Assembly (NCBI GenBank): GCA_933228675.1
Contig: OW121742.1
Span: forward strand, 108,814,940-108,878,939
Origin: Stomorhina lunata
Taxonomy: Eukaryota; Arthropoda; Insecta; Diptera; Rhiniidae
DNA: 64,000 bases
Direction of reading: 5' to 3'
Position 1 is the first letter of the stretch. Every line of letters begins with the position of its first letter. Made by a program: the position numbers and the translations under genes. The notes below the pieces were generated by a model. That model made no database searches, had not been told where the DNA came from, and saw nothing but the letters and a program-made list of their open reading frames with translations. Positions 24,138 through 36,725 of the stretch are shown piece by piece.

Positions 24138-25150
24138 ATATTTGATTAAAATTTTCCAAAAATGTTAACTGGGCAAAAATTAAAGTTAAGTTAATAAGGG
24201 AATTTTATAGATTTGAAAATATATTTGAAGGGCATACAAATTTTAAATCTTCATAAACAAAAACTTTGCTGGGTTATCACTTCAATAATATCATCAACAA
24301 AGTGAATTTGTTCTTTTTATGCTAAAGTTAATATTGGCATTATAACATCATGTAGCCTGAACGTGTGTTATATGTCTTCAATGGCATTATAGTGGTGCCC
24401 CATTGTGCTATGGTGTAACACAATAAAACCTTTAAACGTATGTTATATCGTCAAATAAATCGATACATATGTAAGTTTATACTCATATTGCAACACATCC
24501 AGCCAAAGCCAAAGAAGCAGAAGACGATGATGATGATGTCGAAGTCGCAATAAAATCCATAGATCTCACTTTGTATATAAATAACTTCGACGTATTTTCA
24601 CTCAGTTCAGATATAGTAAAATATAGTATTACTTATTTGCTAGAAGAATGTAAGCAAGTATCGTATGTGGTTTGCAACAAATGTTTTGTCTAGATTGTGG
24701 CATTTAAGGTTTTCCTTTGAATAACTCATTGAGGTCTACTCTATGAAACTTGGTTCATTGTTCAGGCACAACGAAAGACAGTCAGACAGACAGACACAAA
24801 CTAAAATGCATTGTCCCGATATTCCTCTATGCTCACAGGCAGACAGACACATGCAGCCTCACCAAAACCAAATAAGATCCAAGATATTTTCTTAAGAAAC
24901 ATGATGTATTAATTAATTTCATGAAAATCAATTTAATATTCGCTAAAATTAACCATTAGACTAATAAAGACACCATCTTTGGATTTGTATGGTATCAATA
25001 TCATCGGAATTATTGCCAAGAGAAAATGGATTTTCTTAGGAAATTAAGACTAAAAGAAATACTTAAGTAAATTTTTGAAATGCTCAAATTAAATTACAAT
25101 AAAAATTAAATGCTTTAAGCAGCTTAAATTAGACAAATGGTTAAATAAAT
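24138..25150. other. Unique DNA with a promoter-like site
   Basis: Single-copy-looking sequence containing short simple repeats (GATGATGATGATG near 24525; CAGACAGACAGACA near 24785 and 24840). There is no open frame of useful length. A TATA/initiator pair is listed separately. Confidence 0.5.
24574..24607 (+). promoter_or_regulatory. TATA box plus initiator, possible core promoter
   Basis: TATATAAATA at 24574-24583 lies about 28 bp upstream of TCAGTT (24602-24607), which matches the arthropod initiator with A at 24604. The spacing is right for a fly core promoter. Downstream, GAATGTAAGC at about 24645 could be a splice donor, but no exon with coding content follows that I can identify. TATA-like strings are common in such AT-rich DNA. 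Confidence 0.3.
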
Positions 25151-25610
25151 TATCATTTTTATGGTATAAAATCAATTGCAAACACTTTCTAGAAAATTTT
25201 CCAAGAAATTATAACAATTCACTTTAAAAAGTTTAAAAATTGTAAATACTAAAAGAAAACTTTCTAAAAAATAAAAACAATTTGACAAAAATTTAAATAA
25301 AACTTGAAAAATTTGTCAACATTTTCAATAAAATTGAAACAATTTGATAAAATTTTCTGTATAATTAGTCAATTTTACTAAAATTTAGTAAATTTTACTA
25401 AAGTTTAGTCAATTTTACAAAAATTTAGTCAATTTGACAAAAATTTAGTCAATTTGACAAAAATTTAGTCAATTTGACAAAAATTTAGTTAATTTGACAA
25501 AAATTTCTTTAAATTTTTATCTATACAAATTTAGCTTACATTTACACTTACAAAATTGTCTATATAAAATCCAAATTTATCAAAATTTTCTTTCAAAATT
25601 TAGAAAAATA
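25151..25610 (+). repeat. Degenerate TTTGAC repeats leading into the 38-bp array
   Basis: Increasingly regular 20-bp units (AATTTGACAAAAATTTAGTC, clearest at 25400-25500), then AT-rich decayed sequence up to the first CTATAG-centred unit. Confidence 0.75.
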
Positions 25611-28600
25611 AATTTTCTATAGAAAATTTTGTTAAATTTTTTGACAAAATTTTCTATAGAAAATTTTGTTAAATTTTTTTGACAAAATTTTCTATAGAAA
25701 ATTTTGTCAAATTTTTTTGACAAAATTTTCTATAGAAAATTTAGTGAAATTTTTTTGACAAAATTTTTATAGAAAATTTAGTGAAATTTTTTTGACAAAA
25801 TTTTCTATAGAAAATTTAGTGAAATTTTTTTGACAAAATTTTCTATAGAAAATTTAGTGAAATTTTTTTGACAAAATTTTCTATAGAAAATTTAGTGAAA
25901 TTTTTTTGACAAAATTTTCTATAGAAAATTTAGTGAAATTGTTTTGACAAAATTTTCTATAGAAAATTTAGTGAAATTTTTTTGACAAAATTTTCTATAG
26001 AAAATTTAGTGAAATTTTTTTGACAAAATTTTCTATAGAAAATTTAGTGAAATTTTTTTGACAAAATTTTCTATAGAAAATTTAGTGAAATTTTTTTGAC
26101 AAAATTTTCTATAGAAAATTTAGTGAAATTTTTTTGACAAAATTTTCTATAGAAAATTTAGTGAAATTTTTTTGACAAAATTTTCTATAGAAAATTTAGT
26201 GAAATTTTTTTGACAAAATTTTCTATAGAAAATTTAGTGAAATTTTTTTGACAAAATTTTCTATAGAAAATTTAGTGAAATTTTTTTGACAAAATTTTCT
26301 ATAGAAAATTTAGTGAAATTTTTTTGACAAAATTTTCTATAGAAAATTTAGTGAAATTTTTTTGACAAAATTTTCTATAGAAAATTTAGTGAAATTTTTT
26401 TGACAAAATTTTCTATAGAAAATTTAGTGAAATTTTTTTGACAAAATTTTCTATAGAAAATTTAGTGAAATTTTTTTGACAAAATTTTCTATAGAAAATT
26501 TAGTGAAATTTTTTTGACAAAATTTTCTATAGAAAATTTTGTCAAATTTTTTTGACAAAATTTTCTATAGAAAATTTTGTCAAATTTTTTTGACAAAATT
26601 TTCTATAGAAAATTTTGTCAAATTTTTTTGACAAAATTTTCTATAGAAAATTTTGTCAAATTTTTTTGACAAAATTTTCTATAGAAAATTTTGTCAAATT
26701 TTTTTGACAAAATTTTCTATAGAAAATTTTGTCAAATTTTTTTGACAAAATTTTCTATAGAAAATTTTGTCAAATTTTTTTGACAAAATTTTCTATAGAA
26801 AATTTTGTCAAATTTTTTTGACAAAATTTTCTATAGAAAATTTTGTCAAATTTTTTTGACAAAATTTTCTATGGAAAATTTTGTCAAATTTTTTTGACAA
26901 AATTTTCTATAGAAAATTTTGTCAAATTTTTTTGACAAAATTTTCTATAGAAAATTTTGTCAAATTTTTTTGACAAAATTTTCTATAGAAAATTTTGTCA
27001 AATTTTTTTGACAAAATTTTCTATAGAAAATTTTGTCAAATTTTTTTGACAAAATTTTCTATAGAAAATTTTGTCAAATTTTTTTGACAAAATTTTCTAT
27101 AGAAAATTTTGTCAAATTTTTTTGACAAAATTTTCTATAGAAAATTTTGTCAAATTTTTTTGACAAAATTTTCTATAGAAAATTTTGTCAAATTTTTTTG
27201 ACAAAATTTTCTATAGAAAATTTTGTCAAATTTTTTTGACAAAATTTTCTATAGAAAATTTTGTCAAATTTTTTTGACAAAATTTTCTATAGAAAATTTT
27301 GTCAAATTTTTTTGACAAAATTTTCTATAGAAAATTTTGTCAAATTTTTTTGACAAAATTTTCTATAGAAAATTTTGTCAAATTTTTTTGACAAAATTTT
27401 CTATAGAAAATTTTGTCAAATTTTTTTGACAAAATTTTCTATAGAAAATTTTGTCAAATTTTTTTGACAAAATTTTCTATAGAAAATTTTGTCAAATTTT
27501 TTTGACAAAATTTTCTAATGAAAATTTTCTCAAATTTTTTTGACAAAATTTTCTATAGAAAATTTTGTCAAATTTTTTTGACAAAATTTTCTAATGAAAA
27601 TTTTCTCAAATTTTTTTGACAAAATTTTCTATAGAAAATTTTGTCAAATTTTTTTGACAAAATTTTCTATAGAAAATTTTGACAAATTTTTTTGACAAAA
27701 TTTTCTATAGAAAATTTTGTCAAATTTTTTTGACAAAATTTTCTATAGAAAATTTTGTCAAATTTTTTTGACAAAATTTTCTATAGAAAATTTTGTCAAA
27801 TTTTTTTGACAAAATTTTCTATAGAAAATTTTGTCAAATTTTTTTGACAAAATTTTCTATAGAAAATTTTGTCAAATTTTTTTGACAAAATTTTCTATAG
27901 AAAATTTTGTCAAATTTTTTTGACAAAATTTTCTATAGAAAATTTTGTCAAATTTTTTTGACAAAATTTTCTATAGAAAATTTTGTCAAATTTTTTTGAC
28001 AAAATTTTCTATAGAAAATTTTGTCAAATTTTTTTGACAAAATTTTCTATAGAAAATTTTGTCAAATTTTTTTGACAAAATTTTCTATAGAAAATTTTGT
28101 CAAATTTTTTTGACAAAATTTTCTATAGAAAATTTTGTCAAATTTTTTTGACAAAATTTTCTATAGAAAATTTTGTCAAATTGGTTGACTAAATTTTCTA
28201 TAGAAAATTTTGTTAAATTTTTTGACAAAATTTTCTATAGAAAATTTTGTTAAATTTTTTTGACAAAATTTTCTATAGAAAATTTTGTTAAATTTTTTTG
28301 ACAAAATTTTCTATAGAAAATTTTGTCAAATTTTTTTGACAAAATTTTCTATAGAAAATTTAGTGAAATTTTTTTGACAAAATTTTTATAGAAAATTTAG
28401 TGAAATTTTTTTGACAAAATTTTCTATAGAAAATTTAGTGAAATTTTTTTGACAAAATTTTCTATAGAAAATTTAGTGAAATTTTTTTGACAAAATTTTC
28501 TATAGAAAATTTAGTGAAATTTTTTTGACAAAATTTTCTATAGAAAATTTAGTGAAATTTTTTTGACAAAATTTTCTATAGAAAATTTAGTGAAATTTTT

Positions 28601-31600
28601 TTGACAAAATTTTCTATAGAAAATTTTGTCAAATTTTTTTGACAAAATTTTCTATAGAAAATTTAGTGAAATTTTTTTGACAAAATTTTCTATAGAAAAT
28701 TTTGTCAAATTTTTTTGACAAAATTTTCTATAGAAAATTTAGTGAAATTTTTTTGACAAAATTTTCTATAGAAAATTTTGTCAAATTTTTTTGACAAAAT
28801 TTTCTATAGAAAATTTTGTCAAATTTTTTTGACAAAATTTTCTATAGAAAATTTTGTCAAATTTTTTTGACAAAATTTTCTATAGAAAATTTTGTCAAAT
28901 TTTTTTGACAAAATTTTCTATAGAAAATTTTGTCAAATTTTTTTGACAAAATTTTCTATAGAAAATTTTGTCAAATTTTTTTGACAAAATTTTCTATAGA
29001 AAATTTTGTCAAATTTTTTTGACAAAATTTTCTATAGAAAATTTTGTCAAATTTTTTTGACAAAATTTTCTATAGAAAATTTTGTCAAATTTTTTTGACA
29101 AAATTTTCTATAGAAAATTTTGTCAAATTTTTTTGACAAAATTTTCTATAGAAAATTTTGTCAAATTTTTTTGACAAAATTTTCTATAGAAAATTTTGTC
29201 AAATTTTTTTGACAAAATTTTCTATAGAAAATTTTGTCAAATTTTTTTGACAAAATTTTCTATAGAAAATTTTGTCAAATTTTTTTGACAAAATTTTCTA
29301 TAGAAAATTTTGTCAAATTTTTTTGACAAAATTTTCTATAGAAAATTTTGTCAAATTTTTTTGACAAAATTTTCTATAGAAAATTTTGTCAAATTTTTTT
29401 GATAAAATTTTCTATAGAAAATTTTGTCAAATTTTTTTGACAAAATTTTCTATAGAAAATTTTGTCAAATTTTTTTGACAAAATTTTCTATAGAAAATTT
29501 TGTCAAATTTTTTTGACAAAATTTTCTATAGAAAATTTTGTCAAATTTTTTTGACAAAATTTTCTATAGAAAATTTTGTCAAATTTTTTTGACAAAATTT
29601 TCTATAGAAAATTTTGTCAAATTTTTTTGACAAAATTTTCTATAGAAAATTTTGTCAAATTTTTTTGACAAAATTTTCTATAGAAAATTTTGTCAAATTT
29701 TTTTGACAAAATTTTCTATAGAAAATTTTGTCAAATTTTTTTGACAAAATTTTCTATAGAAAATTTTGTCAAATTTTTTTGACAAAATTTTCTATAGAAA
29801 ATTTTGTCAAATTTTTTTGACAAAATTTTCTATAGAAAATTTTGTCAAATTTTTTTGACAAAATTTTCTATAGAAAATTTTGTCAAATTTTTTTGACAAA
29901 ATTTTCTATAGAAAATTTTGTCAAATTTTTTTGACAAAATTTTCTATAGAAAATTTTGTCAAATTTTTTTGACAAAATTTTCTATAGAAAATTTTGTCAA
30001 ATTTTTTTGACAAAATTTTCTATAGAAAATTTTGTCAAATTTTTTTGACAAAATTTTCTATAGAAAATTTTGTCAAATTTTTTTGACAAAATTTTCTATA
30101 GAAAATTTTGTCAAATTTTTTTGACAAAATTTTCTATAGAAAATTTTCTCAAATTTTTTTGACAAAATTTTCTATAGAAAATTTTCTCAAATTTTTTTGA
30201 CAAAATTTTCTATAGAAAATTTTCTCAAATTTTTTTGACAAAATTTTCTATAGAAAATTTTCTCAAATTTTTTTGACAAAATTTTCTATAGAAAATTTTG
30301 TCAAATTTTTTTGACAAAATTTTCTAATGAAAATTTTCTCAAATTTTTTTGACAAAATTTTCTATAGAAAATTTTGTCAAATTTTTTTGACAAAATTTTC
30401 TATAGAAAATTTTGTCAAATTTTTTTGACAAAATTTTCTATAGAAAATTTTGTCAAATTTTTTTGACAAAATTTTCTATAGAAAATTTTGTCAAATTTTT
30501 TTGACAAAATTTTCTATAGAAAATTTTGTCAAATTTTTTTGACAAAATTTTCTATAGAAAATTTTGTCAAATTTTTTTGACAAAATTTTCTATAGAAAAT
30601 TTTGTCAAATTTTTTTGACAAAATTTTCTATAGAAAATTTTGTCAAATTTTTTTGACAAAATTTTCTATAGAAAATTTTGTCAAATTTTTTTGACAAAAT
30701 TTTCTATAGAAAATTTTGTCAAATTTTTTTGACAAAATTTTCTATAGAAAATTTTGTCAAATTTTTTTGACAAAATTTTCTATAGAAAATTTTGTCAAAT
30801 TTTTTTGACAAAATTTTCTATAGAAAATTTTGTCAAATTTTTTTGACAAAATTTTCTATAGAAAATTTTGTCAAATTTTTTTGACAAAATTTTCTATAGA
30901 AAATTTTGTCAAATTTTTTTGACAAAATTTTCTATAGAAAATTTTGTCAAATTTTTTTGACAAAATTTTCTATAGAAAATTTTGTCAAATTTTTTTGACA
31001 AAATTTTCTATAGAAAATTTTGTCAAATTTTTTTGACAAAATTTTCTATAGAAAATTTTGTCAAATTTTTTTGACAAAATTTTCTATAGAAAATTTTGTC
31101 AAATTTTTTTGACAAAATTTTCTATAGAAAATTTTGTCAAATTTTTTTGACAAAATTTTCTATAGAAAATTTTGTCAAATTTTTTTGACAAAATTTTCTA
31201 TAGAAAATTTTGTCAAATTTTTTTGACAAAATTTTCTATAGAAAATTTTGTCAAATTTTTTTGACAAAATTTTCTATAGAAAATTTTGTCAAATTTTTTT
31301 GACAAAATTTTCTATAGAAAATTTTGTCAAATTTTTTTGACAAAATTTTCTATAGAAAATTTTGTCAAATTTTTTTGACAAAATTTTCTATAGAAAATTT
31401 TGTCAAATTTTTTTGACAAAATTTTCTATAGAAAATTTTGTCAAATTTTTTTGACAAAATTTTCTATAGAAAATTTTGTCAAATTTTTTTGACAAAATTT
31501 TCTATAGAAAATTTTGTCAAATTTTTTTGACAAAATTTTCTATAGAAAATTTTGTCAAATTTTTTTGACAAAATTTTCTATAGAAAATTTTGTCAAATTT

Positions 31601-34254
31601 TTTTGACAAAATTTTCTATAGAAAATTTTGTCAAATTTTTTTGACAAAATTTTCTATAGAAAATTTTGTCAAATTTTTTTGACAAAATTTTCTATAGAAA
31701 ATTTTGTCAAATTTTTTTGACAAAATTTTCTATAGAAAATTTTGTCAAATTTTTTTGACAAAATTTTCTATAGAAAATTTTGTCAAATTTTTTTGATAAA
31801 ATTTTCTATAGAAAATTTTGTCAAATTTTTTTGACAAAATTTTCTATAGAAAATTTTGTCAAATTTTTTTGACAAAATTTTCTATAGAAAATTTTGTCAA
31901 ATTTTTTTGACAAAATTTTCTATAGAAAATTTTGTCAAATTTTTTTGACAAAATTTTCTATAGAAAATTTTGTCAAATTTTTTTGACAAAATTTTCTATA
32001 GAAAATTTTGTCAAATTTTTTTGACAAAATTTTCTATAGAAAATTTTGTCAAATTTTTTTGACAAAATTTTCTATAGAAAATTTTGTCAAATTTTTTTGA
32101 CAAAATTTTCTATAGAAAATTTTGTCAAATTTTTTTGACAAAATTTTCTATAGAAAATTTTGTCAAATTTTTTTGACAAAATTTTCTATAGAAAATTTTG
32201 TCAAATTTTTTTGACAAAATTTTCTATAGAAAATTTTGTCAAATTTTTTTGACAAAATTTTCTATAGAAAATTTTGTCAAATTTTTTTGACAAAATTTTC
32301 TATAGAAAATTTTGTCAAATTTTTTTGACAAAATTTTCTATAGAAAATTTTGTCAAATTTTTTTGACAAAATTTTCTATAGAAAATTTTGTCAAATTTTT
32401 TTGACAAAATTTTCTATAGAAAATTTTGTCAAATTTTTTTGACAAAATTTTCTATAGAAAATTTTCTCAAATTTTTTTGACAAAATTTTCTATAGAAAAT
32501 TTTCTCAAATTTTTTTGACAAAATTTTCTATAGAAAATTTTCTCAAATTTTTTTGACAAAATTTTCTATAGAAAATTTTCTCAAATTTTTTTGACAAAAT
32601 TTTCTATAGAAAATTTTGTCAAATTTTTTTGACAAAATTTTCTAATGAAAATTTTCTCAAATTTTTTTGACAAAATTTTCTATAGAAAATTTTGTCAAAT
32701 TTTTTTGACAAAATTTTCTATAGAAAATTTTGTCAAATTTTTTTGACAAAATTTTCTATAGAAAATTTTGTCAAATTTTTTTGACAAAATTTTCTATAGA
32801 AAATTTTGTCAAATTTTTTTGACAAAATTTTCTATAGAAAATTTTGTCAAATTTTTTTGACAAAATTTTCTATAGAAAATTTTGTCAAATTTTTTTGACA
32901 AAATTTTCTATAGAAAATTTTGTCAAATTTTTTTGACAAAATTTTCTATAGAAAATTTTGTCAAATTTTTTTGACAAAATTTTCTATAGAAAATTTTGTC
33001 AAATTTTTTTGACAAAATTTTCTATAGAAAATTTTGTCAAATTTTTTTGACAAAATTTTCTATAGAAAATTTTGTCAAATTTTTTTGACAAAATTTTCTA
33101 TAGAAAATTTTGTCAAATTTTTTTGACAAAATTTTCTATAGAAAATTTTGTCAAATTTTTTTGACAAAATTTTCTATAGAAAATTTTGTCAAATTTTTTT
33201 GACAAAATTTTCTATAGAAAATTTTGTCAAATTTTTTTGACAAAATTTTCTATAGAAAATTTTGTCAAATTTTTTTGACAAAATTTTCTATAGAAAATTT
33301 TGTCAAATTTTTTTGACAAAATTTTCTATAGAAAATTTTGTCAAATTTTTTTGACAAAATTTTCTATAGAAAATTTTGTCAAATTTTTTTGACAAAATTT
33401 TCTATAGAAAATTTTGTCAAATTTTTTTGACAAAATTTTCTATAGAAAATTTTGTCAAATTTTTTTGACAAAATTTTCTATAGAAAATTTTGTCAAATTT
33501 TTTTGACAAAATTTTCTATAGAAAATTTTGTCAAATTTTTTTGACAAAATTTTCTATAGAAAATTTTGTCAAATTTTTTTGACAAAATTTTCTATAGAAA
33601 ATTTTGTCAAATTTTTTTGACAAAATTTTCTATAGAAAATTTTGTCAAATTTTTTTGACAAAATTTTCTATAGAAAATTTTGTCAAATTTTTTTGACAAA
33701 ATTTTCTATAGAAAATTTTGTCAAATTTTTTTGACAAAATTTTCTATAGAAAATTTTGTCAAATTTTTTTGACAAAATTTTCTATAGAAAATTTTGTCAA
33801 ATTTTTTTGACAAAATTTTCTATAGAAAATTTTGTCAAATTTTTTTGACAAAATTTTCTATAGAAAATTTTGTCAAATTTTTTTGACAAAATTTTTTTGA
33901 CAAAATTTTGTCAAATTTTTTTGACAAAATTTTCTATAGAAAATTTTGTCAAATTTTTTTGACAAAATTTTCTATAGAAAATTTTGTCAAATTTTTTTGA
34001 CAAAATTTTCTATAGAAAATTTTGTCAAATTTTTTTGACAAAATTTTCTATAGAAAATTTTGTCAAATTTTTTTGACAAAATTTTCTATAGAAAATTTTG
34101 TCAAATTTTTTTGACAAAATTTTCTATAGAAAATTTTGTCAAATTTTTTTGACAAAATTTTCTATAGAAAATTTTGTCAAATTTTTTTGACAAAATTTTC
34201 TATAGAAAATTTAGTGAAATTTTTTTGACAAAATTTTCTATAGAAAATTTTGTC
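25611..34254. repeat. 38-bp perfectly palindromic satellite, about 225 units
   Basis: Each 38-bp monomer is a 34-bp perfect palindrome, TTTGACAAAATTTTCTA followed by its inverse complement, plus a TTTT spacer, so the two strands read the same except for the spacer. Units are nearly identical over most of 8.6 kb. Sub-blocks are visible. About 25740-26530 and 28350-28620 carry TTTAGTGAAAT in place of TTTTGTCAAAT. At 30140-30300 and 32458-32620 runs of four TTTTCTCAAAT units are followed by a TCTAATGAAAA unit. The starting block (GTTAAATT units, then a unit lacking TTC, ATTTTTATAG) at about 25640-25790 recurs at about 28200-28400. One core-deleted unit lies at 33885-33920. Strong potential for cruciform DNA or hairpin RNA. 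Confidence 0.95.
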
Positions 34255-35030
34255 AAATTTTTTGACTAAATTTTCTATAGAAAATTTTGTCAAATTTTTT
34301 GACTAAATTTTCTATAGAAAATTTTGTCAAATTTTTTGACTAAATTTTCTATAGAAAATTTTGTCAAATTTTTTGACTAAATTTTCTATAGAAAATTTTG
34401 TCAAATTTTTTGACTAAATTTTCTATAGAAAATTTTGTCAAATTTTTTGACTAAATTTTCTATAGAAAATTTTGTCAAATTTTTTGACTAAATTTTCTAT
34501 AGAAAATTTTGTCAAATTTTTTGACTAAATTTTCTATAGAAAATTTTGTCAAATTTTTTGACTAAATTTTCTATAGAAAATTTTGTCAAATTTTTTGACT
34601 AAATTTTCTATAGAAAATTTTGTCAAATTTTTTGACTAAATTTTCTATAGAAAATTTTGTCAAATTTTTTGACTAAATTTTCTATAGAAAATTTTGTCAA
34701 ATTTTTTGACTAAATTTTCTATAGAAAATTTTGTCAAATTTTTTGACTAAATTTTCTATAGAAAATTTTGTCAAATTTTTTGACTAAATTTTCTATAGAA
34801 AATTTTGTCAAATTTTTTGACTAAATTTTCTATAGAAAATTTTGTCAAATTTTTTGACTAAATTTTCTATAGAAAATTTTGTCAAATTTTTTGACTAAAT
34901 TTTCTATAGAAAATTTTGTCAAATTTTTTGACTAAATTTTCTATAGAAAATTTTGTCAAATTTTTTGACTAAATTTTCTATAGAAAATTTTGTCAAATTT
35001 TTTGACTAAAAAAAATTTTCTATAGAAAAT
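34255..35030 (-). repeat. 37-bp satellite family C, inverted block, about 21 units
   Basis: The period drops from 38 to 37 bp, and one arm changes from TTTGACAAAATTT to TTTGACTAAATTT. The core CTATAG is kept. Units are nearly identical to each other and are the inverse complement of the 37-bp units at 19.99-20.82 kb. The last unit (about 35005-35035) is disrupted by extra A residues. Confidence 0.92.
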
Positions 35031-35500
35031 AAGTCAAAATTTTCTTCAGAGAAAATTTGTCAAATTAGAAATTTTTTTTAAAATTTGACAAACTTTTCTT
35101 TACAAAAATTTTTTTAGAATTTGACAAAATTTTTTTAAGAAAAAAATTATAAAATTTTATTAAATTTTCTTTAGAAAAAATGTTTCAAAATTAAAAAAAA
35201 AATTGTCAAATTTGACAAAATTTTCTTTAGAAAAAATTTTTTTTGCAAATCATTTGTCAAATTTGACAAAATTTTTTTTTAGAGAAAAATTTGTAAAATT
35301 TGGAAATTTTTTTAAAATTTAAAAAAAAATTTGTCAAATTTGACAAAATTTTGTTTAGAAAAAATTTTTCAAAATTAAATAAAAAAACATTGTCAAATTT
35401 GACAAAATTTCTTTAGAAAATTTGGTAAAATTTTTTCTAATTTTACAATTTTCTATAAAATTTTTAAAAAACTTTTAGTCAATTTGACCAATTAGTCTTT
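35031..35500. repeat. Decayed right margin of the palindromic array
   Basis: Irregular AAATTTGACAAAATTTTCTT and AGAAAAAATTT pieces with a roughly 60-120 bp rhythm, ending near 35500 in T-rich unique DNA. Confidence 0.65.
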
Positions 35501-36298
35501 CAATTTGTTTTGTTTTCTTAACAATTATTTTACATTTTTTTTTTGCTTTCCTTTTCTCTGATTATCTTTAATAAGTTTTTTAATTTTTCTTTGTTTTTAC
35601 GGCAATTTTGTACATGAAATTGCATGAATGAAAGCAAAACAAAACTTTTTACTGAAAAAAAAAACTTTCAAGTTTTTTTTTTATAAAAAAAAATGAAAGA
35701 AAAAATCTTTAATTTAATTAAAATTTGTACAATTGTTAATGATAAAATCGAAGATGGCACATGCACAATATTCTGCTGGTACAACAAATTACACAGACAA
35801 AAACTTATAGCTTCAAATGTTTGAGATAAAAAAAGAACTGCCAGACAGACAAATAACTCAGTCGAACAGTCTTATTGCTGGCAACACGTACACGCATATT
35901 TGAACCAGCATAAATTGAAAAAAGATCTCCTCTCCTTACAACTCTACTTCTTAACTCATTACATTGTTATGGTTTTCTTGCAGCAGCCATCTTTTTAAGC
36001 CTCTTAACTATTGTTTTTGCTTCAAAAATATTTAACAAAGCCAAAACAACAAAAAGAAAAAAACTACTCTCAACACGAAGCCAAGTTAAGGGACAACTTA
36101 AAACAGAAGCAACCACGACCATTATAAGTTTACAACAAAAAAAAAAAAATCAAACGAAAAACATGACAAACATGTCTTCAATAAAACGAAGTCTAAGGGA
36201 ATCGTTTCGATTACCAACTTTACACTCAATCGAACACATTTAAACTGAAGCAAAATGCTAATCAAACTCAGGATGTTTGAAGACAATGTAACGTCAAT
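35501..36298. other. Unique DNA, no gene seen
   Basis: AT-rich, with many A runs and no open frame of note. CAGACAGACAAATA occurs near 35842. No RNA gene or transposon end recognised before 36299. Confidence 0.55.
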
Positions 36299-36442
36299 CA
36301 GGGATGGAAAACTAAGAAAATTTAAAATAACTAAAATATTAATTCTTACTAATTCTTTGTAACGATAAAAAAATATTTAAATTTTAATCTTTATCAAATC
36401 TATTTAAATCTTATTTAAATGATATCAAACTTCCCATCCCTG
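36299..36442. mobile_element. Possible 144-bp MITE with CAGGGATGG ends
   Basis: The left end CAGGGATGGAAAA and right end TTCCCATCCCTG are inverse complements over about 12 bp with one difference. The interior is very AT-rich and non-coding. A CAGGG start is typical of hAT-type inverted repeats, whose target duplications are 8 bp. The flanking 8-mers (ACGTCAAT and TCTTGACC) do not match, so the assignment is tentative and the insertion would have to be old. Confidence 0.35.
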
Positions 36443-36725
36443 TCTTGACCAATGCCGTCTGCCATCCTTTTCTTTCAAATTATACACAAACGTCCCCTGA
36501 AGTAGTTTTTTTTAAACAGGAAGAGATAATGAAGCACCAGCAAAATAATCATTCAAACGTCTTTAACGAAAACTGTAAAGTTGACGATTTCAAATATTCA
36601 AGACAAAAACAAAAAAAAAACATTTAAGGCAAAAACCAAACATGCAACAAAGGCAGCAAAATGTGCAACAATTGCTACAATGTAAAGCTTAACAAGAAAC
36701 AAATTGAAGAAAATCAGATAAAAAA
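36443..36725. other. Unique DNA, no gene seen
   Basis: Short AT-rich stretch. The 60-codon frame at 36445-36627 (+) ends in a Lys/Gln run and has no family features. Confidence 0.5.

Noticed and set aside
25611..35030. Possible CRISPR array (short palindromic repeats)
   Set aside because: Units are directly tandem with only a fixed TTTT or TTT spacer, so there are no variable spacers and no cas genes. The DNA is eukaryotic satellite.
36291..36450. 8-bp target duplication for the CAGGGATGG element
   Set aside because: The flanking octamers ACGTCAAT and TCTTGACC do not match.
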